Origin: HGM04593 sp964458275
GTDB lineage: Bacteria > Bacteroidota > Bacteroidia > Bacteroidales > Bacteroidaceae
DNA length: 54,997 bases
Reading direction: 5' to 3'
Assembly (NCBI GenBank): GCA_964458275.1
Contig: CAYWIE010000012.1
Location: forward strand, 1 to 54,997
The first letter of the stretch is position 1; the number at the start of each line of letters is the position of its first letter. Under the pieces are notes generated by a model. That model was not told the DNA's origin. It saw only the letters and a list, made by a program, of their open reading frames with translations, and ran no database searches. Below, one piece after another: positions 1-7,969 of this stretch. The position numbers and the translations under genes were made by a program.

Positions 1-50
1 GACCCTCTGCTTGTAAGGCAGATGCTCTGAACCAGCTGAGCTAAACGCCC
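1..50 (-). tRNA. tRNA-Val (anticodon TAC), 3' part cut off by the window start
   Basis: Read on the minus strand, this stretch gives the 5' acceptor strand GGGCGTT, a D arm (AGCTCAGCTGG), and an anticodon stem-loop CTGCCTTACAAGCAG with TAC at the anticodon position. That predicts valine. The variable loop, T arm and 3' acceptor strand lie outside the window. Confidence 0.9.
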
Positions 51-128
51 TTTCAAAAGGGCTCAACCCTCAAATGCGATGCAAAAGTAATACCTTTTTC
101 GGCAATCACCAAATCTTTTCGCAATTAT

Positions 129-160
129 TTTTCATAAAAGCGCAAAAAAAGTTATCTTTG
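129..160 (+). promoter_or_regulatory. Bacteroidetes-type promoter for trpS
   Basis: A TATCTTTG box at 153-160 matches the TAnnTTTG -7 consensus. A TTTT at 129-132 is one base from the TTTG -33 element, with a 20 bp spacer. It lies 85 bp upstream of the chosen trpS start, which supports that start over an in-frame ATG at 74. Confidence 0.6.
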
Positions 161-244
161 CCAAAAATTAGACTGCATTTCTGTACAAAAGCAGACCAGT
201 CTGCAACGCTTATTATTAACAACGCAAAAAGAAGACATAACAAT

Positions 245-1234
245 ATGGAAACAGTAGTCAGCGGCATACGTCCGACCGGCAACCTACACTTGGGCAACTA
301 TTTCGGTGCAGTAACAAACTTCGTAAAGATGCAGGAGGATTACAACTGCCTTTTCTTCATCGCCGATTGGCACTCACTGACAACGCATCCCAAGCCCGAA
401 GATATACGCAAGAGCGCATACACTATACTTGCCGAATATCTTGCCTGTGGCATAGACCCCGAAAAATCGACAATATACATACAGAGCGATGTGAAGGAGG
501 TGCTCGAACTTTACCTCTACCTGAACATGAACGCATATCTCGGCGAGCTTGAGCGTGTAACATCATTCAAGGAGAAGGCACGCAAACAGCCCGACAACGT
601 AAACGCAGGACTGCTCACCTACCCCACCCTCATGGCTGCCGACATCCTCATACACAAAGCTGTCAAGGTACCTGTCGGCAAGGACCAGGAGCAGAACATG
701 GAAATGGCACGCAAATTCGCACGCCGCTTCAACAACATCTACGGCGTGGAATATTTTCCCGAACCCCAATCATACTCGCTCGCCGGCAAGGGTATAAAGA
801 TACCCGGCCTCGACGGTTCCGGCAAAATGGGAAAATCAGAAGGAAACTGCATCTATCTCATTGACGATGCCGCAACAATACGCAAGAAGGTCATGAAAGC
901 CGTTACCGACAGCGGACCCACAGAGCCCAATTCAGAAAAGCCGGAGGTCATACAGAACCTCTTCACTCTGCTCGAAGTGGCATCCACACCGGAGACTTAC
1001 CAATACTTTAACGAAAAGTGGAACGACTGCTCAATAAGGTACGGAGAACTGAAGAAACAGCTTGCCGAGGACATTGTCAACAAAATAGCACCTATCCGTG
1101 AAAGGATAGTAGAATACTCTTCGAACATCGACCTGCTGAAGAAAATTGCCGAAGAGGGTGCAGAAAAGGCACGCATCAGCGCAGCCAAGACTCTTGCCGA
1201 AGTACAAAAAATCATCGGCTTCACAAACATGTAA
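245..1234 (+). CDS. trpS: tryptophanyl-tRNA synthetase
   Basis: This cytoplasmic enzyme charges tRNA-Trp with tryptophan using ATP. The 329-residue product is the usual size for bacterial TrpRS, a class I synthetase. The HIGH-type motif is TGNLHLGN (residues 11-18) after the typical IRPTG stretch, and the KMSKS-type loop is KMGKS (194-198). The reading frame is open back to an ATG at 74, but family alignment and the promoter at 129-160 favour ATG 245, because the conserved protein starts a few residues before SGIRPTG. The gene stands alone between tRNA-Val (opposite strand) and a lipoprotein gene with its own promoter. Identification is secure. Confidence 0.96.
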   Translation: METVVSGIRPTGNLHLGNYFGAVTNFVKMQEDYNCLFFIADWHSLTTHPKPEDIRKSAYTILAEYLACGIDPEKSTIYIQSDVKEVLELYLYLNMNAYLGELERVTSFKEKARKQPDNVNAGLLTYPTLMAADILIHKAVKVPVGKDQEQNMEMARKFARRFNNIYGVEYFPEPQSYSLAGKGIKIPGLDGSGKMGKSEGNCIYLIDDAATIRKKVMKAVTDSGPTEPNSEKPEVIQNLFTLLEVASTPETYQYFNEKWNDCSIRYGELKKQLAEDIVNKIAPIRERIVEYSSNIDLLKKIAEEGAEKARISAAKTLAEVQKIIGFTNM

Positions 1235-1407
1235 ACTGCCGCCACCCAAAGTACCCGGCGTCTGCAAGCAGCATTTGCTCGGAAATCCATTATAGACAAA
1301 GAGTCAAGTCCCTCAAGTTTTCCCAAGACTTGGGGGACTTTTGAAAAGAGACACACGAAAGGACAAGAAGACAGGAAGCACGCATCGTCAAACAATCCTG
1401 TGCAAAG

Positions 1408-1439
1408 CTTGTATTCGGTTCATAACTACGTTATATTTG
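1408..1439 (+). promoter_or_regulatory. promoter for the lipoprotein gene at 1470
   Basis: TATATTTG at 1432-1439 is a full match to the TAnnTTTG -7 box, and CTTG at 1408-1411 matches three of four bases of the -33 element at a 20 bp spacer. It ends 30 bp before the start codon. This argues that the in-frame ATG at 1341 is not used. Confidence 0.6.
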
Positions 1440-1469
1440 CAGAAGCATCACATACTTACATTTATACTT

Positions 1470-3056
1470 ATGAAAAAGGCACTTACAGCTCTTGCCATAT
1501 TATTCTTGTGCATATCATGCAACCAGAAAGCAAATGAGACAGAAAAAATAAACAAGCAGGCTATTGCCGAATACAACATCCCCATAAGACCGGGATACGA
1601 AGGCAAGAACCCTTATTGGAACAAATTCTCAAGAAAATTCATGTATGCGCCGGCGTTCGACTTCAAAAATGTAGAAGGCGCAGCAACATACAGATACATC
1701 GTCAAGGAAAACAACAGAGACGACGCCAACGAGTGGTCGTTCACTGCCGATGCGCCCAACCTGTCGCTTGCGCCGATATGGCAGCAGATTGCTTCGGGAT
1801 ACGCAACACTCACAGTAGAAGCCCTCGACAAGGACAGCACCATCATCGGACAAGCAGGAAAAAGAACATTCTACCGCAACGCCCCTTTCACCGCTCCCTA
1901 TCGCGAAGCAGTCAGAGGCTACAAGGAGTCTGCCATCCTCGCACTTCGGCACATACACAACATGCCGGCAATACAGCATTGGAAAAACGACACCACTCCG
2001 GATATGACATACGAGCTGAACACATACCCCTGCAAAATCATCGGCTCAACCATAAGAGCCGAAGTACTGTTGGCAAAACTGTGTCCGGAGCTGAAAGAAG
2101 AGGCGCTGAAGATAGCAGAGAACGCCGCACAGTTCCTCATCAGCCAGAGCCGTCCCGAAGGCGACCCTCTTGCCTGCTTCCCGCCCACCTACTATAGCGA
2201 CTACATAACCTCAGGCTACTCGCGCAACAAAGGCAAGACCATGGCAATGGAGGCACTCACTGCCGCCAACGCTTTCCTCGACCTCTACGACGCCACAGGC
2301 AAGCAAGCATACTACGACCGGGCGATGAACATCACCGACACATACGCACGTCTGCAGGGCGAAGATGGCTCGTTCCCCATAAAGATGGAATTTGCCACCG
2401 GCGAGCCTGTGAACGAAGTACGCGCAATGCTCCACCCCATGCTCGACTATCTGCAACGCCTCGAACAGCAATACAAAATAACAAAATACCAAGCGATGCA
2501 GCGCAAATCGCAGGAGTGGATGAAAAACGGAGCCCTGAAAACATTTGACATGACGGGACAGTTCGAGGATTTCACAGTCGTAGGCCTTGAGCCATACGAA
2601 AATCTCACAAACTGCACCGCCGCGCCCTATGCCACCTATCTTCTCGGCAAAGAGCAGTGCACCGACGACGAACTGAAGGATGCCATAGACCTCATACGCT
2701 TCAGCGAAGACCAATTCACCTATTGGGGAAATCCCAATTACAAGGACGACAACAAGGTATATAATGCCCCCTGCGTTGTGGAACAATACAAGTTCCAAGT
2801 CCCCATAGATGCCAGCGCATGCAACATGGCGAACGCCTTGCTCAGCCTATACTGCAAGACCGGCGACAAGCTCGCCTTCGCAAAAGCAAAAGCCTTTGTA
2901 GACAATATAACCATAATGCAAGATGCCGAAACCGGAGCAATACCCACATTCTGGGGAAACAAACAGTATGGCCCGGATTGGATAAACTGTACATACCACT
3001 CCGTGCGGGCACTCTTAAGAATGGACGGAGTGATGACCGGCTCCCGGAAGGAGTAA
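1470..3056 (+). CDS. secreted lipoprotein, probable alpha/alpha-toroid (six-hairpin glycosidase-like) fold
   Basis: I do not recognise a precise family. The 528-residue product starts with a lipoprotein signal peptide with the lipobox cysteine at residue 17 (CISC). The residues after the cysteine (NQK) are not acidic, so a periplasm-facing location is more likely than the cell surface. After an N-terminal beta-rich part of about 140 residues, the protein is a series of helices with aromatic and Gly-rich turns (for example DGSFPIKMEFATG), the pattern of six-hairpin glycoside hydrolases and unsaturated-uronyl hydrolases. That assignment comes from pattern only, and no catalytic residues could be fixed. 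Start chosen at ATG 1470 because the signal peptide begins there and the promoter lies just upstream. A terminator follows at 3185-3225, so it is probably a single-gene unit. Confidence 0.55.
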   Translation: MKKALTALAILFLCISCNQKANETEKINKQAIAEYNIPIRPGYEGKNPYWNKFSRKFMYAPAFDFKNVEGAATYRYIVKENNRDDANEWSFTADAPNLSLAPIWQQIASGYATLTVEALDKDSTIIGQAGKRTFYRNAPFTAPYREAVRGYKESAILALRHIHNMPAIQHWKNDTTPDMTYELNTYPCKIIGSTIRAEVLLAKLCPELKEEALKIAENAAQFLISQSRPEGDPLACFPPTYYSDYITSGYSRNKGKTMAMEALTAANAFLDLYDATGKQAYYDRAMNITDTYARLQGEDGSFPIKMEFATGEPVNEVRAMLHPMLDYLQRLEQQYKITKYQAMQRKSQEWMKNGALKTFDMTGQFEDFTVVGLEPYENLTNCTAAPYATYLLGKEQCTDDELKDAIDLIRFSEDQFTYWGNPNYKDDNKVYNAPCVVEQYKFQVPIDASACNMANALLSLYCKTGDKLAFAKAKAFVDNITIMQDAETGAIPTFWGNKQYGPDWINCTYHSVRALLRMDGVMTGSRKE

Positions 3057-3184
3057 ACTACAAAGCACTTCCATTGAAATGGAAAGTATAATTGGTCGCA
3101 GAAAAGAACAAAAGGCCTTCTTGAAGAGCTCGACCATATCGTGACTCTACTAAATAAAAAGCAAAATTAGAATAACGACAATTG

Positions 3185-3225
3185 CCCGTCATTGACCCAC
3201 TCAACGTCAATGGCGGGTTTCTTTT
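3185..3225 (+). terminator. rho-independent terminator after the 1470 lipoprotein gene
   Basis: Arms CCCGTCATTGAC (3185-3196) and GTCAATGGCGGG (3206-3217) pair over 12 bp with one G-T wobble and are followed by TTTCTTTT. It lies 128 bp past the stop codon. The rest of 3057-3396 shows no convincing gene. Confidence 0.75.
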
Positions 3226-3396
3226 CAAAGAAACAGTACACAGCAATTGCGCTTAAAACGCTGGCTATAAAATCACTGCACACGCACTGTCATTATATTT
3301 GTCTTCGTGACGGAAGTAACGCTCTAATGCTCCATATCAGCAATCTTATTTATCAATGCCACAATTCTCATCAAATCCGCGGGGCAAGCACTATAT

Positions 3397-3426
3397 ATAA
3401 AAAAGAGAACCGCATTTGCGATTCTC
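3397..3426 (-). terminator. terminator of tRNA-Met
   Basis: On the minus strand, just after the 3' end of the tRNA, GAGAAT-CGC and GCG-GTTCTC pair around an AAAT loop with one mismatch, and a run of six T follows. It fits a terminator for the single tRNA transcript. Confidence 0.65.
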
Positions 3427-3430
3427 CTTG

Positions 3431-3504
3431 TGGGCCATCTAGGGCTTGAACCTAGGACCTCCAGATTATGAGTCTGTTGCTCTAACCAACTGAGCTAAAA
3501 GCCC
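3431..3504 (-). tRNA. tRNA-Met (anticodon CAT)
   Basis: A complete 74-base cloverleaf can be drawn on the minus strand. It has acceptor GGGCTTT with ATGGCCC (one U-U mismatch, one wobble), D arm AGCTCAGTTGGTTAGAGC, anticodon arm CAGACTCATAATCTG with CAT, and T arm CTAGGTTCAAGCCCTAG. CCA is not encoded. The CAT anticodon most likely means elongator methionine. An isoleucine tRNA with a modified C34 cannot be excluded from sequence alone. Confidence 0.9.
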
Positions 3505-3665
3505 GACATATCTCATTTCTGAAATACGGTGCAAAGATAATACGTTTCCGCAAACGAAGCAAGCGTTTAGAGCAAAATTTGTGCAAAAAAGATGTAATTT
3601 TATTGTATCTTCGCAAACGAATTTGTTGTCAATTACATATTTTCGGCAACGATAATTAAAGATAT

Positions 3666-4289
3666 ATGCTTGACAGAAAGAACCTTATATTTGACTTAGG
3701 CGGCGTATTGCTCAACATTTTTCCGCCTGCAACGGCAGAGGCCATGGCAGCTTTGGGCGTGAGCAAAGAGCTTATTACCGACGGACTGACGCTTGAAAAC
3801 CCGTTGTTGCACAGCATGGAGTGCGGAAACTCCACCCCCGAAGAGCTCTACACAGCCATTGCAGGCTCAATGGGCAAGGAGCTGACACCTCAATTGCGCA
3901 AAGAGATAAAAGCAGCGTGGTGCGCATTGCTGGGCACAGTTCCGTCCGAGAAATTCGCCCGCCTGAGAGAGCTTCGCAAGAGAGGGTATAGAATATTCCT
4001 CCTCAGCAACACCAATGCCATCCATTGGGAAGAGATTACAAGAATCGTTGCCGACGCCGAAGGCATAGAGCCGGAAGAGTATTTCGACGGAGTCTATCTC
4101 TCTTTCGAAATGCATTGCCGCAAGCCCGACAGTGCGATTTTTACCCGTCTGCTGGCTGCAGAAGGGATAACAGCGGAAGAGGCGATATTCTTCGACGATT
4201 CGGCTGAGAACTGCAACGCAGCGGCATCACTTGGCATAAAAGCCCATCTGATGCCCCGCAACGGAGACTGGCCCGATTGGTTAAAGTAA
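3666..4289 (+). CDS. HAD-superfamily phosphatase (subfamily IA, YihX-like)
   Basis: Probable cytoplasmic phosphatase acting on a small phosphorylated metabolite; the substrate cannot be told. The 207-residue protein shows the HAD motifs in order: motif I FDLGGVL with the nucleophile Asp10, motif II LLSNTN with Ser114, motif III lysine in RKPDS (Lys153), and motif IV FFDDSAENC with Asp177 and Asp178. The glycine in place of the second Asp of motif I (DLG instead of DxD) is typical of the YihX and epoxide-hydrolase N-domain branch, so the enzyme is not obviously defective. The helical cap lies between motifs I and II. It is followed by ribF, which has its own promoter. Confidence 0.85.
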   Translation: MLDRKNLIFDLGGVLLNIFPPATAEAMAALGVSKELITDGLTLENPLLHSMECGNSTPEELYTAIAGSMGKELTPQLRKEIKAAWCALLGTVPSEKFARLRELRKRGYRIFLLSNTNAIHWEEITRIVADAEGIEPEEYFDGVYLSFEMHCRKPDSAIFTRLLAAEGITAEEAIFFDDSAENCNAAASLGIKAHLMPRNGDWPDWLK

Positions 4290-4296
4290 GAAACTT

Positions 4297-4329
4297 TTTG
4301 AATTTTATTGGAAAATGTTTCTACATTTG
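4297..4329 (+). promoter_or_regulatory. promoter for ribF
   Basis: A perfect -33 TTTG (4297-4300) and -7 TACATTTG (4322-4329) are separated by 21 bp in the 86 bp gap between the HAD gene and ribF. There is no room for an FMN riboswitch in this gap. Confidence 0.7.
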
Positions 4330-4375
4330 CGGGATTCTTTCGGTTTCTAAAACTTAGCAAATTAGCCCTAAAAGT

Positions 4376-5293
4376 ATGGAAATTATCTACGACATAAACA
4401 ACTGCTCCCACTGCCCCACTGCTGCCACCATCGGCTCGTTCGACGGTGTGCACCGCGGACATGTGGCAATGATTGAGGAGACAAAAAAAATGGCAAGCGC
4501 TGCCGGACTGCCCGTAACACTAATTACGTTTGCAAGGCATCCCCGATTGCTATTCGACAAAGAGGCGCAACCATTCCTGCTCTCATCACCCTCAGTGCGC
4601 ATGGAACGACTCGCAGCCACCGGCGTGGAACGTTGCGTCGTACTCGACTTCAACCGGGCAATGGCAGGGCTTACAGCAGAAGAGTTCATGAGAGAGGTGC
4701 TATCGGAACAGCTCAATGTCAAGCTATTGGTATTGGGATACGACCACCGTTTCGGCCGTCCCGAACCGGGAGTAGGCACAGAGGAATATATCGCATACGG
4801 ACACAAGCTTGGAATGGAGGTTGTGCGTGCCGCACGCTACGACGAGGGCGAGATGAAGGTAAGCTCCTCTCAGGTGCGACGTGCATTGTCGGCAGGCGAC
4901 GTGGAGAGAGCCGGCGCACTGCTTGGCTACAGATACCCGATAAGCGGCACAGTTGTACATGGAGCCGCCCTTGGGCGCAAATTGGGATTCCCGACCGCCA
5001 ACATAGAGCTTGACGAGCCGTTGCAGTTGCTGCCGCTGAACGGTGTCTACAAAGTTTCAGCCGACGTCGACGGCAAGGAATTTGCGGGTGTAATAAACAT
5101 TGGCACAAAACCCACCGTTAGCGAGAGTGGCAAACTAAGCGTAGAGGTATTTATAATGAATTTCGACGGCGACCTTTACGGCAAGCGCTTGACAGTATCG
5201 TTCGTGAGACGCATACGCGATGAGCGCAAATTCGCATCCATCGAAGAACTTAAATCCCAGATTGACAAGGATATTGCATCCGTCGGACAGTAA
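4376..5293 (+). CDS. ribF: bifunctional riboflavin kinase / FAD synthetase
   Basis: This enzyme makes FMN from riboflavin and then FAD, using two ATP, in the cytoplasm. The 305-residue length is normal. The N-terminal FAD synthetase domain (about 1-180) carries the nucleotidyltransferase motif GSFDGVHRGH at 20-29, and RYDEGEMKVSSSQVR is the usual second signature. The C-terminal flavokinase domain (about 185-303) has GRKLGFPTANIEL and GVYKV. The next gene (CPBP protease) starts 11 bp after the stop and is probably cotranscribed. Confidence 0.96.
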   Translation: MEIIYDINNCSHCPTAATIGSFDGVHRGHVAMIEETKKMASAAGLPVTLITFARHPRLLFDKEAQPFLLSSPSVRMERLAATGVERCVVLDFNRAMAGLTAEEFMREVLSEQLNVKLLVLGYDHRFGRPEPGVGTEEYIAYGHKLGMEVVRAARYDEGEMKVSSSQVRRALSAGDVERAGALLGYRYPISGTVVHGAALGRKLGFPTANIELDEPLQLLPLNGVYKVSADVDGKEFAGVINIGTKPTVSESGKLSVEVFIMNFDGDLYGKRLTVSFVRRIRDERKFASIEELKSQIDKDIASVGQ

Positions 5294-5304
5294 CAAGAGG
5301 CTGC

Positions 5305-6144
5305 ATGAATATTATGGAAGAAAAAGGAAAGACAATAAGAGAGAGAGCGTGGTTCATATGCAAGGTGCTACTATGGTATTTTTTCTACCAGTTAGTGTGC
5401 ACCTTCGGATTCAGTCTGCTGGATGACGCAGCAAGGCTTTTCACCGGCAAGGAGGTCTGCTTTTCGGACAATGCAACATTGGCAGCGTCGCTCTTTCTGT
5501 CGGCTCTGCTGATGATTTGGCATCTGCTGACATTCGGATATATGAGATTCTCGCCGCACCTCTTTACAGAGCTCTCGCCATCGGTGCTTCTAAGGAGCGC
5601 TCTTCTCATTTTCGGCTCAATGTATGTGCTGAATGTGGCTATGGAGTGGTTACCCCTGCCCGACCTCATGGAGAATACCTTTCTCGAAATGAGCAACGAA
5701 CCGCTTGGCGTGCTCTCGATGGCGCTGGTGGCGCCGCTGGTGGAGGAGATGATTTTCCGCGGCACCATTCAGGGATACCTCATGCGCCGGTGCCGCAATC
5801 CGTGGACAGCAATCATCGCATCGGCACTGATATTCGGAGCCATACACATGAATCCGCAACAGGTGGTATATGCCTTTTTGCTGGGCACCATTTTCGGATG
5901 GATATATTACAGGACACGAAGCCTGATGCCCGTAATATTGGGACATGTGCTCAACAACAGCGTGGCAGTGGCAAGCATGAAGATATGGGGCACAGAGGAC
6001 ATTGAAGCCATCACAGCGAGCGACACAATGATGATGCTTCCCCTGCTGCTGGTCATTGCAGCGGGAGTGGTATCATTGGCTATGAAGCTGAACAGAGAAC
6101 TGCCCGATGTTCCGCGTCCGTGGAGCGAAATAAACGAACCTTAG
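5305..6144 (+). CDS. CPBP-family intramembrane metalloprotease (Abi/CAAX)
   Basis: Integral inner-membrane protein of 279 residues with about seven to eight hydrophobic segments. The CPBP motifs are all visible: VEEMIFR with Glu147, Glu148 and Arg152, then FGAIH with His181, and HVLNN with His214 and Asn217. These residues form the glutamate/histidine active site of Rce1-like proteases. The substrate is unknown; bacterial members act in peptide maturation, immunity to own bacteriocins or membrane protein processing. It follows ribF by 11 bp, which looks like simple cotranscription. An alternative start is ATG 5314. The gene converges with a leftward gene whose stop lies 8 bp away. Confidence 0.88.
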   Translation: MNIMEEKGKTIRERAWFICKVLLWYFFYQLVCTFGFSLLDDAARLFTGKEVCFSDNATLAASLFLSALLMIWHLLTFGYMRFSPHLFTELSPSVLLRSALLIFGSMYVLNVAMEWLPLPDLMENTFLEMSNEPLGVLSMALVAPLVEEMIFRGTIQGYLMRRCRNPWTAIIASALIFGAIHMNPQQVVYAFLLGTIFGWIYYRTRSLMPVILGHVLNNSVAVASMKIWGTEDIEAITASDTMMMLPLLLVIAAGVVSLAMKLNRELPDVPRPWSEINEP

Positions 6145-6152
6145 GGCAGGGG

Positions 6153-7187
6153 TTACAACCCCAAATATTTCAACGGGATTTTAGCAAGATAGATTGAAGC
6201 CTTAGGCGTCTCGTGTGTGGAGTAATATGTTACCCACAGTTCATCGTCCACAATCATCATTCCCGGATAACTGCAATCGCCGCCGGACGGCAGCGTCATC
6301 AATTCCTGAAATTTTCCATTCACCTTACCCTTGTATATAGCAGTTTTGGGATAGGAACGTATGTAGTACGAACGCGACGACATAAGGATATTATTCTCGT
6401 CGACAGGCAGGAAGTCCTGCCCTCCCAGACGCATCTCCATAGGCTTGAAATCCCAATCGGTGTAAGGCGGATAGCTCACGCCCCAATATCCCTTGCAATC
6501 GCCACGTTCGCGGCGCACCATCATCAGCATGCGTTTGTCGTCGAGCAGGCGCAAGGTCGTTTCGTTGGGAAAATCAGGGACGTCGAGATTGGTTACAAGG
6601 TCGTAGCTTATGCCGTCACTTGTCTTCAACAGACTAAGACGCGCCTCGTTGCCCTTTGAAGCATAATTCACGACATAACCGGTGGCGCCGTCCCATGTTA
6701 CACGCCACAGCCAATCGCGGCCGGAGAGTGCATCCTCGGCAATCTTCACAGGCTGCGGCTCGGTGAAATTCTCTCCGTCGTCGCTGAATATCACCTGCGG
6801 TTGCAGCCCCACAAGCTGTCTGTTGCGATAGATGGAACCGCCTGCAATTATCATGAGCCTGCCATCGGGAGTGATGGAGAGTTTAGGATCGCGCAAGTCG
6901 ATCCCCTCCTTGCCGACAAGCAACGCCGACTTCCACTTCTTGCCATTCTTCGACACAAGCACACGCACTTTGCCCTCAGCCTTGCCCTCCTTGTCGAAGA
7001 TATGCGTAACGCCCTCGCGGAAGGAGCAGTAGTATCTGCCTTTGAACTTTATGAGCGAGGTAAAAGCACAATGCGAGCCGTTGCACCATATTCTCTCTAC
7101 ACTGTACTTAATCTTCTGCGAGGAAGATTGTGCAACGATGGGCAACGAAAATAAAAGTACAAGAAGCGGAAGAAGTATTTTTTTCAT
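6153..7187 (-). CDS. secreted sialidase-like beta-propeller protein
   Basis: The 344-residue protein has a classical signal peptide ending near IVAQ (residue 20) and no lipobox, so it is likely periplasmic or secreted. At least three Asp-box-like repeats are visible (SKNGKKWK, SDDGENF, TSDGISY), the turn signature of the six-bladed sialidase fold. FREG near the N-terminus and LRDPKLS with DGRL resemble conserved parts of proteins annotated as exo-alpha-sialidases. I could not confirm the full arginine triad and Tyr/Glu pair, so activity on sialic acid is inference; another glycosidase or a binding role is possible. It lies 26 bp downstream of an outer-membrane barrel gene on the same strand, which suggests one transcript. 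Confidence 0.65.
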   Translation of the reverse strand: MKKILLPLLVLLFSLPIVAQSSSQKIKYSVERIWCNGSHCAFTSLIKFKGRYYCSFREGVTHIFDKEGKAEGKVRVLVSKNGKKWKSALLVGKEGIDLRDPKLSITPDGRLMIIAGGSIYRNRQLVGLQPQVIFSDDGENFTEPQPVKIAEDALSGRDWLWRVTWDGATGYVVNYASKGNEARLSLLKTSDGISYDLVTNLDVPDFPNETTLRLLDDKRMLMMVRRERGDCKGYWGVSYPPYTDWDFKPMEMRLGGQDFLPVDENNILMSSRSYYIRSYPKTAIYKGKVNGKFQELMTLPSGGDCSYPGMMIVDDELWVTYYSTHETPKASIYLAKIPLKYLGL

Positions 7188-7213
7188 AGATTAGAACTTG
7201 AGGGAATATAGTG

Positions 7214-7861
7214 TTAGAATCTGTAACCAATCGCTGTGGCGAATCCCCAAAGTCTGGTATCTTCAACCACTTTGTTGAAATCGGTCTTCACCTCCAGTCT
7301 GAATGTCAGCCGCTTATAGTTGGCACGCACACCCAACTGGGCGCCAATCTGTATTGCATCCAAGTTGTCGCCATACTTATTGTTGAAGAGGTCGACCTTT
7401 TCGCCATTCTTCAATTCCATTTCACCCCAGACGTTGGCTCTAAGCGACATTCCGACGTAAGGAGCAAACTCCAGACTCTTCGACGAAGGAATCTCGTAAA
7501 CCAAGTTCATGGGCACCGTAAAAGAGAGCATGCTCAATGTATGGTCATAATCCCTATCATCCTCATATTCATAATCATCATGAAAATAGGACAAGAACAA
7601 TCCACCTTCGAGAAAAAGCGGCAGCTGAGAATCAAACTCCTTGAGATAGCCTCTGGCGCCAAACGAGAGAGACGTCCATTGGGTATCTTCTCCCGGTTGC
7701 GAGACTATATAGCTTGCGGCACCTATGGAGAGTTCCAATTTTTTATCATCGCGAGAATAGCCGGTTGAATGTTTCTCACCCTTCTTGACAGCCATCTGAG
7801 CATATGATGTTGCAAACAGCATCGAAAGGCACAAGATAAGCATAAGTCTGAACTTTTTCAT
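7214..7861 (-). CDS. outer-membrane beta-barrel protein
   Basis: The 215-residue protein has a signal peptide ending at SYAQ (about residue 22), followed by alternating amphipathic strands, and it ends in an aromatic residue (AIGYRF). These are marks of an 8- to 10-strand outer-membrane barrel (OmpA/OmpW or porin-family size). No catalytic motif is seen and the function is unknown. It is the first gene of a leftward pair with the sialidase-like protein. The 108 bp gap to the divergent cyclophilin gene must hold its promoter, but I found no clean consensus. Confidence 0.75.
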   Translation of the reverse strand: MKKFRLMLILCLSMLFATSYAQMAVKKGEKHSTGYSRDDKKLELSIGAASYIVSQPGEDTQWTSLSFGARGYLKEFDSQLPLFLEGGLFLSYFHDDYEYEDDRDYDHTLSMLSFTVPMNLVYEIPSSKSLEFAPYVGMSLRANVWGEMELKNGEKVDLFNNKYGDNLDAIQIGAQLGVRANYKRLTFRLEVKTDFNKVVEDTRLWGFATAIGYRF

Positions 7862-7945
7862 AGCATCTCCATTTTATGTATTCGTAATAACAATGAGTGC
7901 AATATTACAACATTTTTGGAAATATTGGCGTATCTTTACAACGGA

Positions 7946-7968
7946 AAATAAATAAATAAATAAATAAA
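7946..7968. repeat. tetranucleotide repeat (AAAT)5 plus AAA before the cyclophilin start codon
   Basis: Five perfect AAAT units (7946-7965) plus AAA lie immediately before the CATG that carries the start codon at 7970. The repeat is in the untranslated leader at the ribosome contact region. Bacteroidetes favour A-rich leaders, so it may simply aid translation. Confidence 0.85.
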
Positions 7969-7969
7969 C

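Noticed and set aside
47..62. Inverted repeat GCCCTTT-CA-AAAGGGC at the 5' end of tRNA-Val
   Set aside because: Half of it is the tRNA acceptor strand. It may be a leader or spacer hairpin, but with the tRNA cut by the window it cannot be interpreted.
3192..3449. Short plus-strand open frame before tRNA-Met
   Set aside because: It begins inside a terminator hairpin and runs into the tRNA gene. No start context or protein pattern supports it.
3578..3613. Possible promoter for the HAD gene (TTTG with TATCTTCG)
   Set aside because: The spacer is 24 bp, outside the 19-21 bp range, and the -7 box has a mismatch. A promoter must exist here, but this one is not convincing.
4290..4375. FMN riboswitch before ribF
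   Set aside because: The gap is 86 bp and is mostly occupied by a promoter; none of the conserved riboswitch stems is present.
7915..7938. Possible promoter for the cyclophilin gene (TTTG with TATCTTTA)
   Set aside because: The spacer is only 12 bp, too short for the Bacteroidetes primary sigma factor. Only the -7-like box remains, which is weak evidence.
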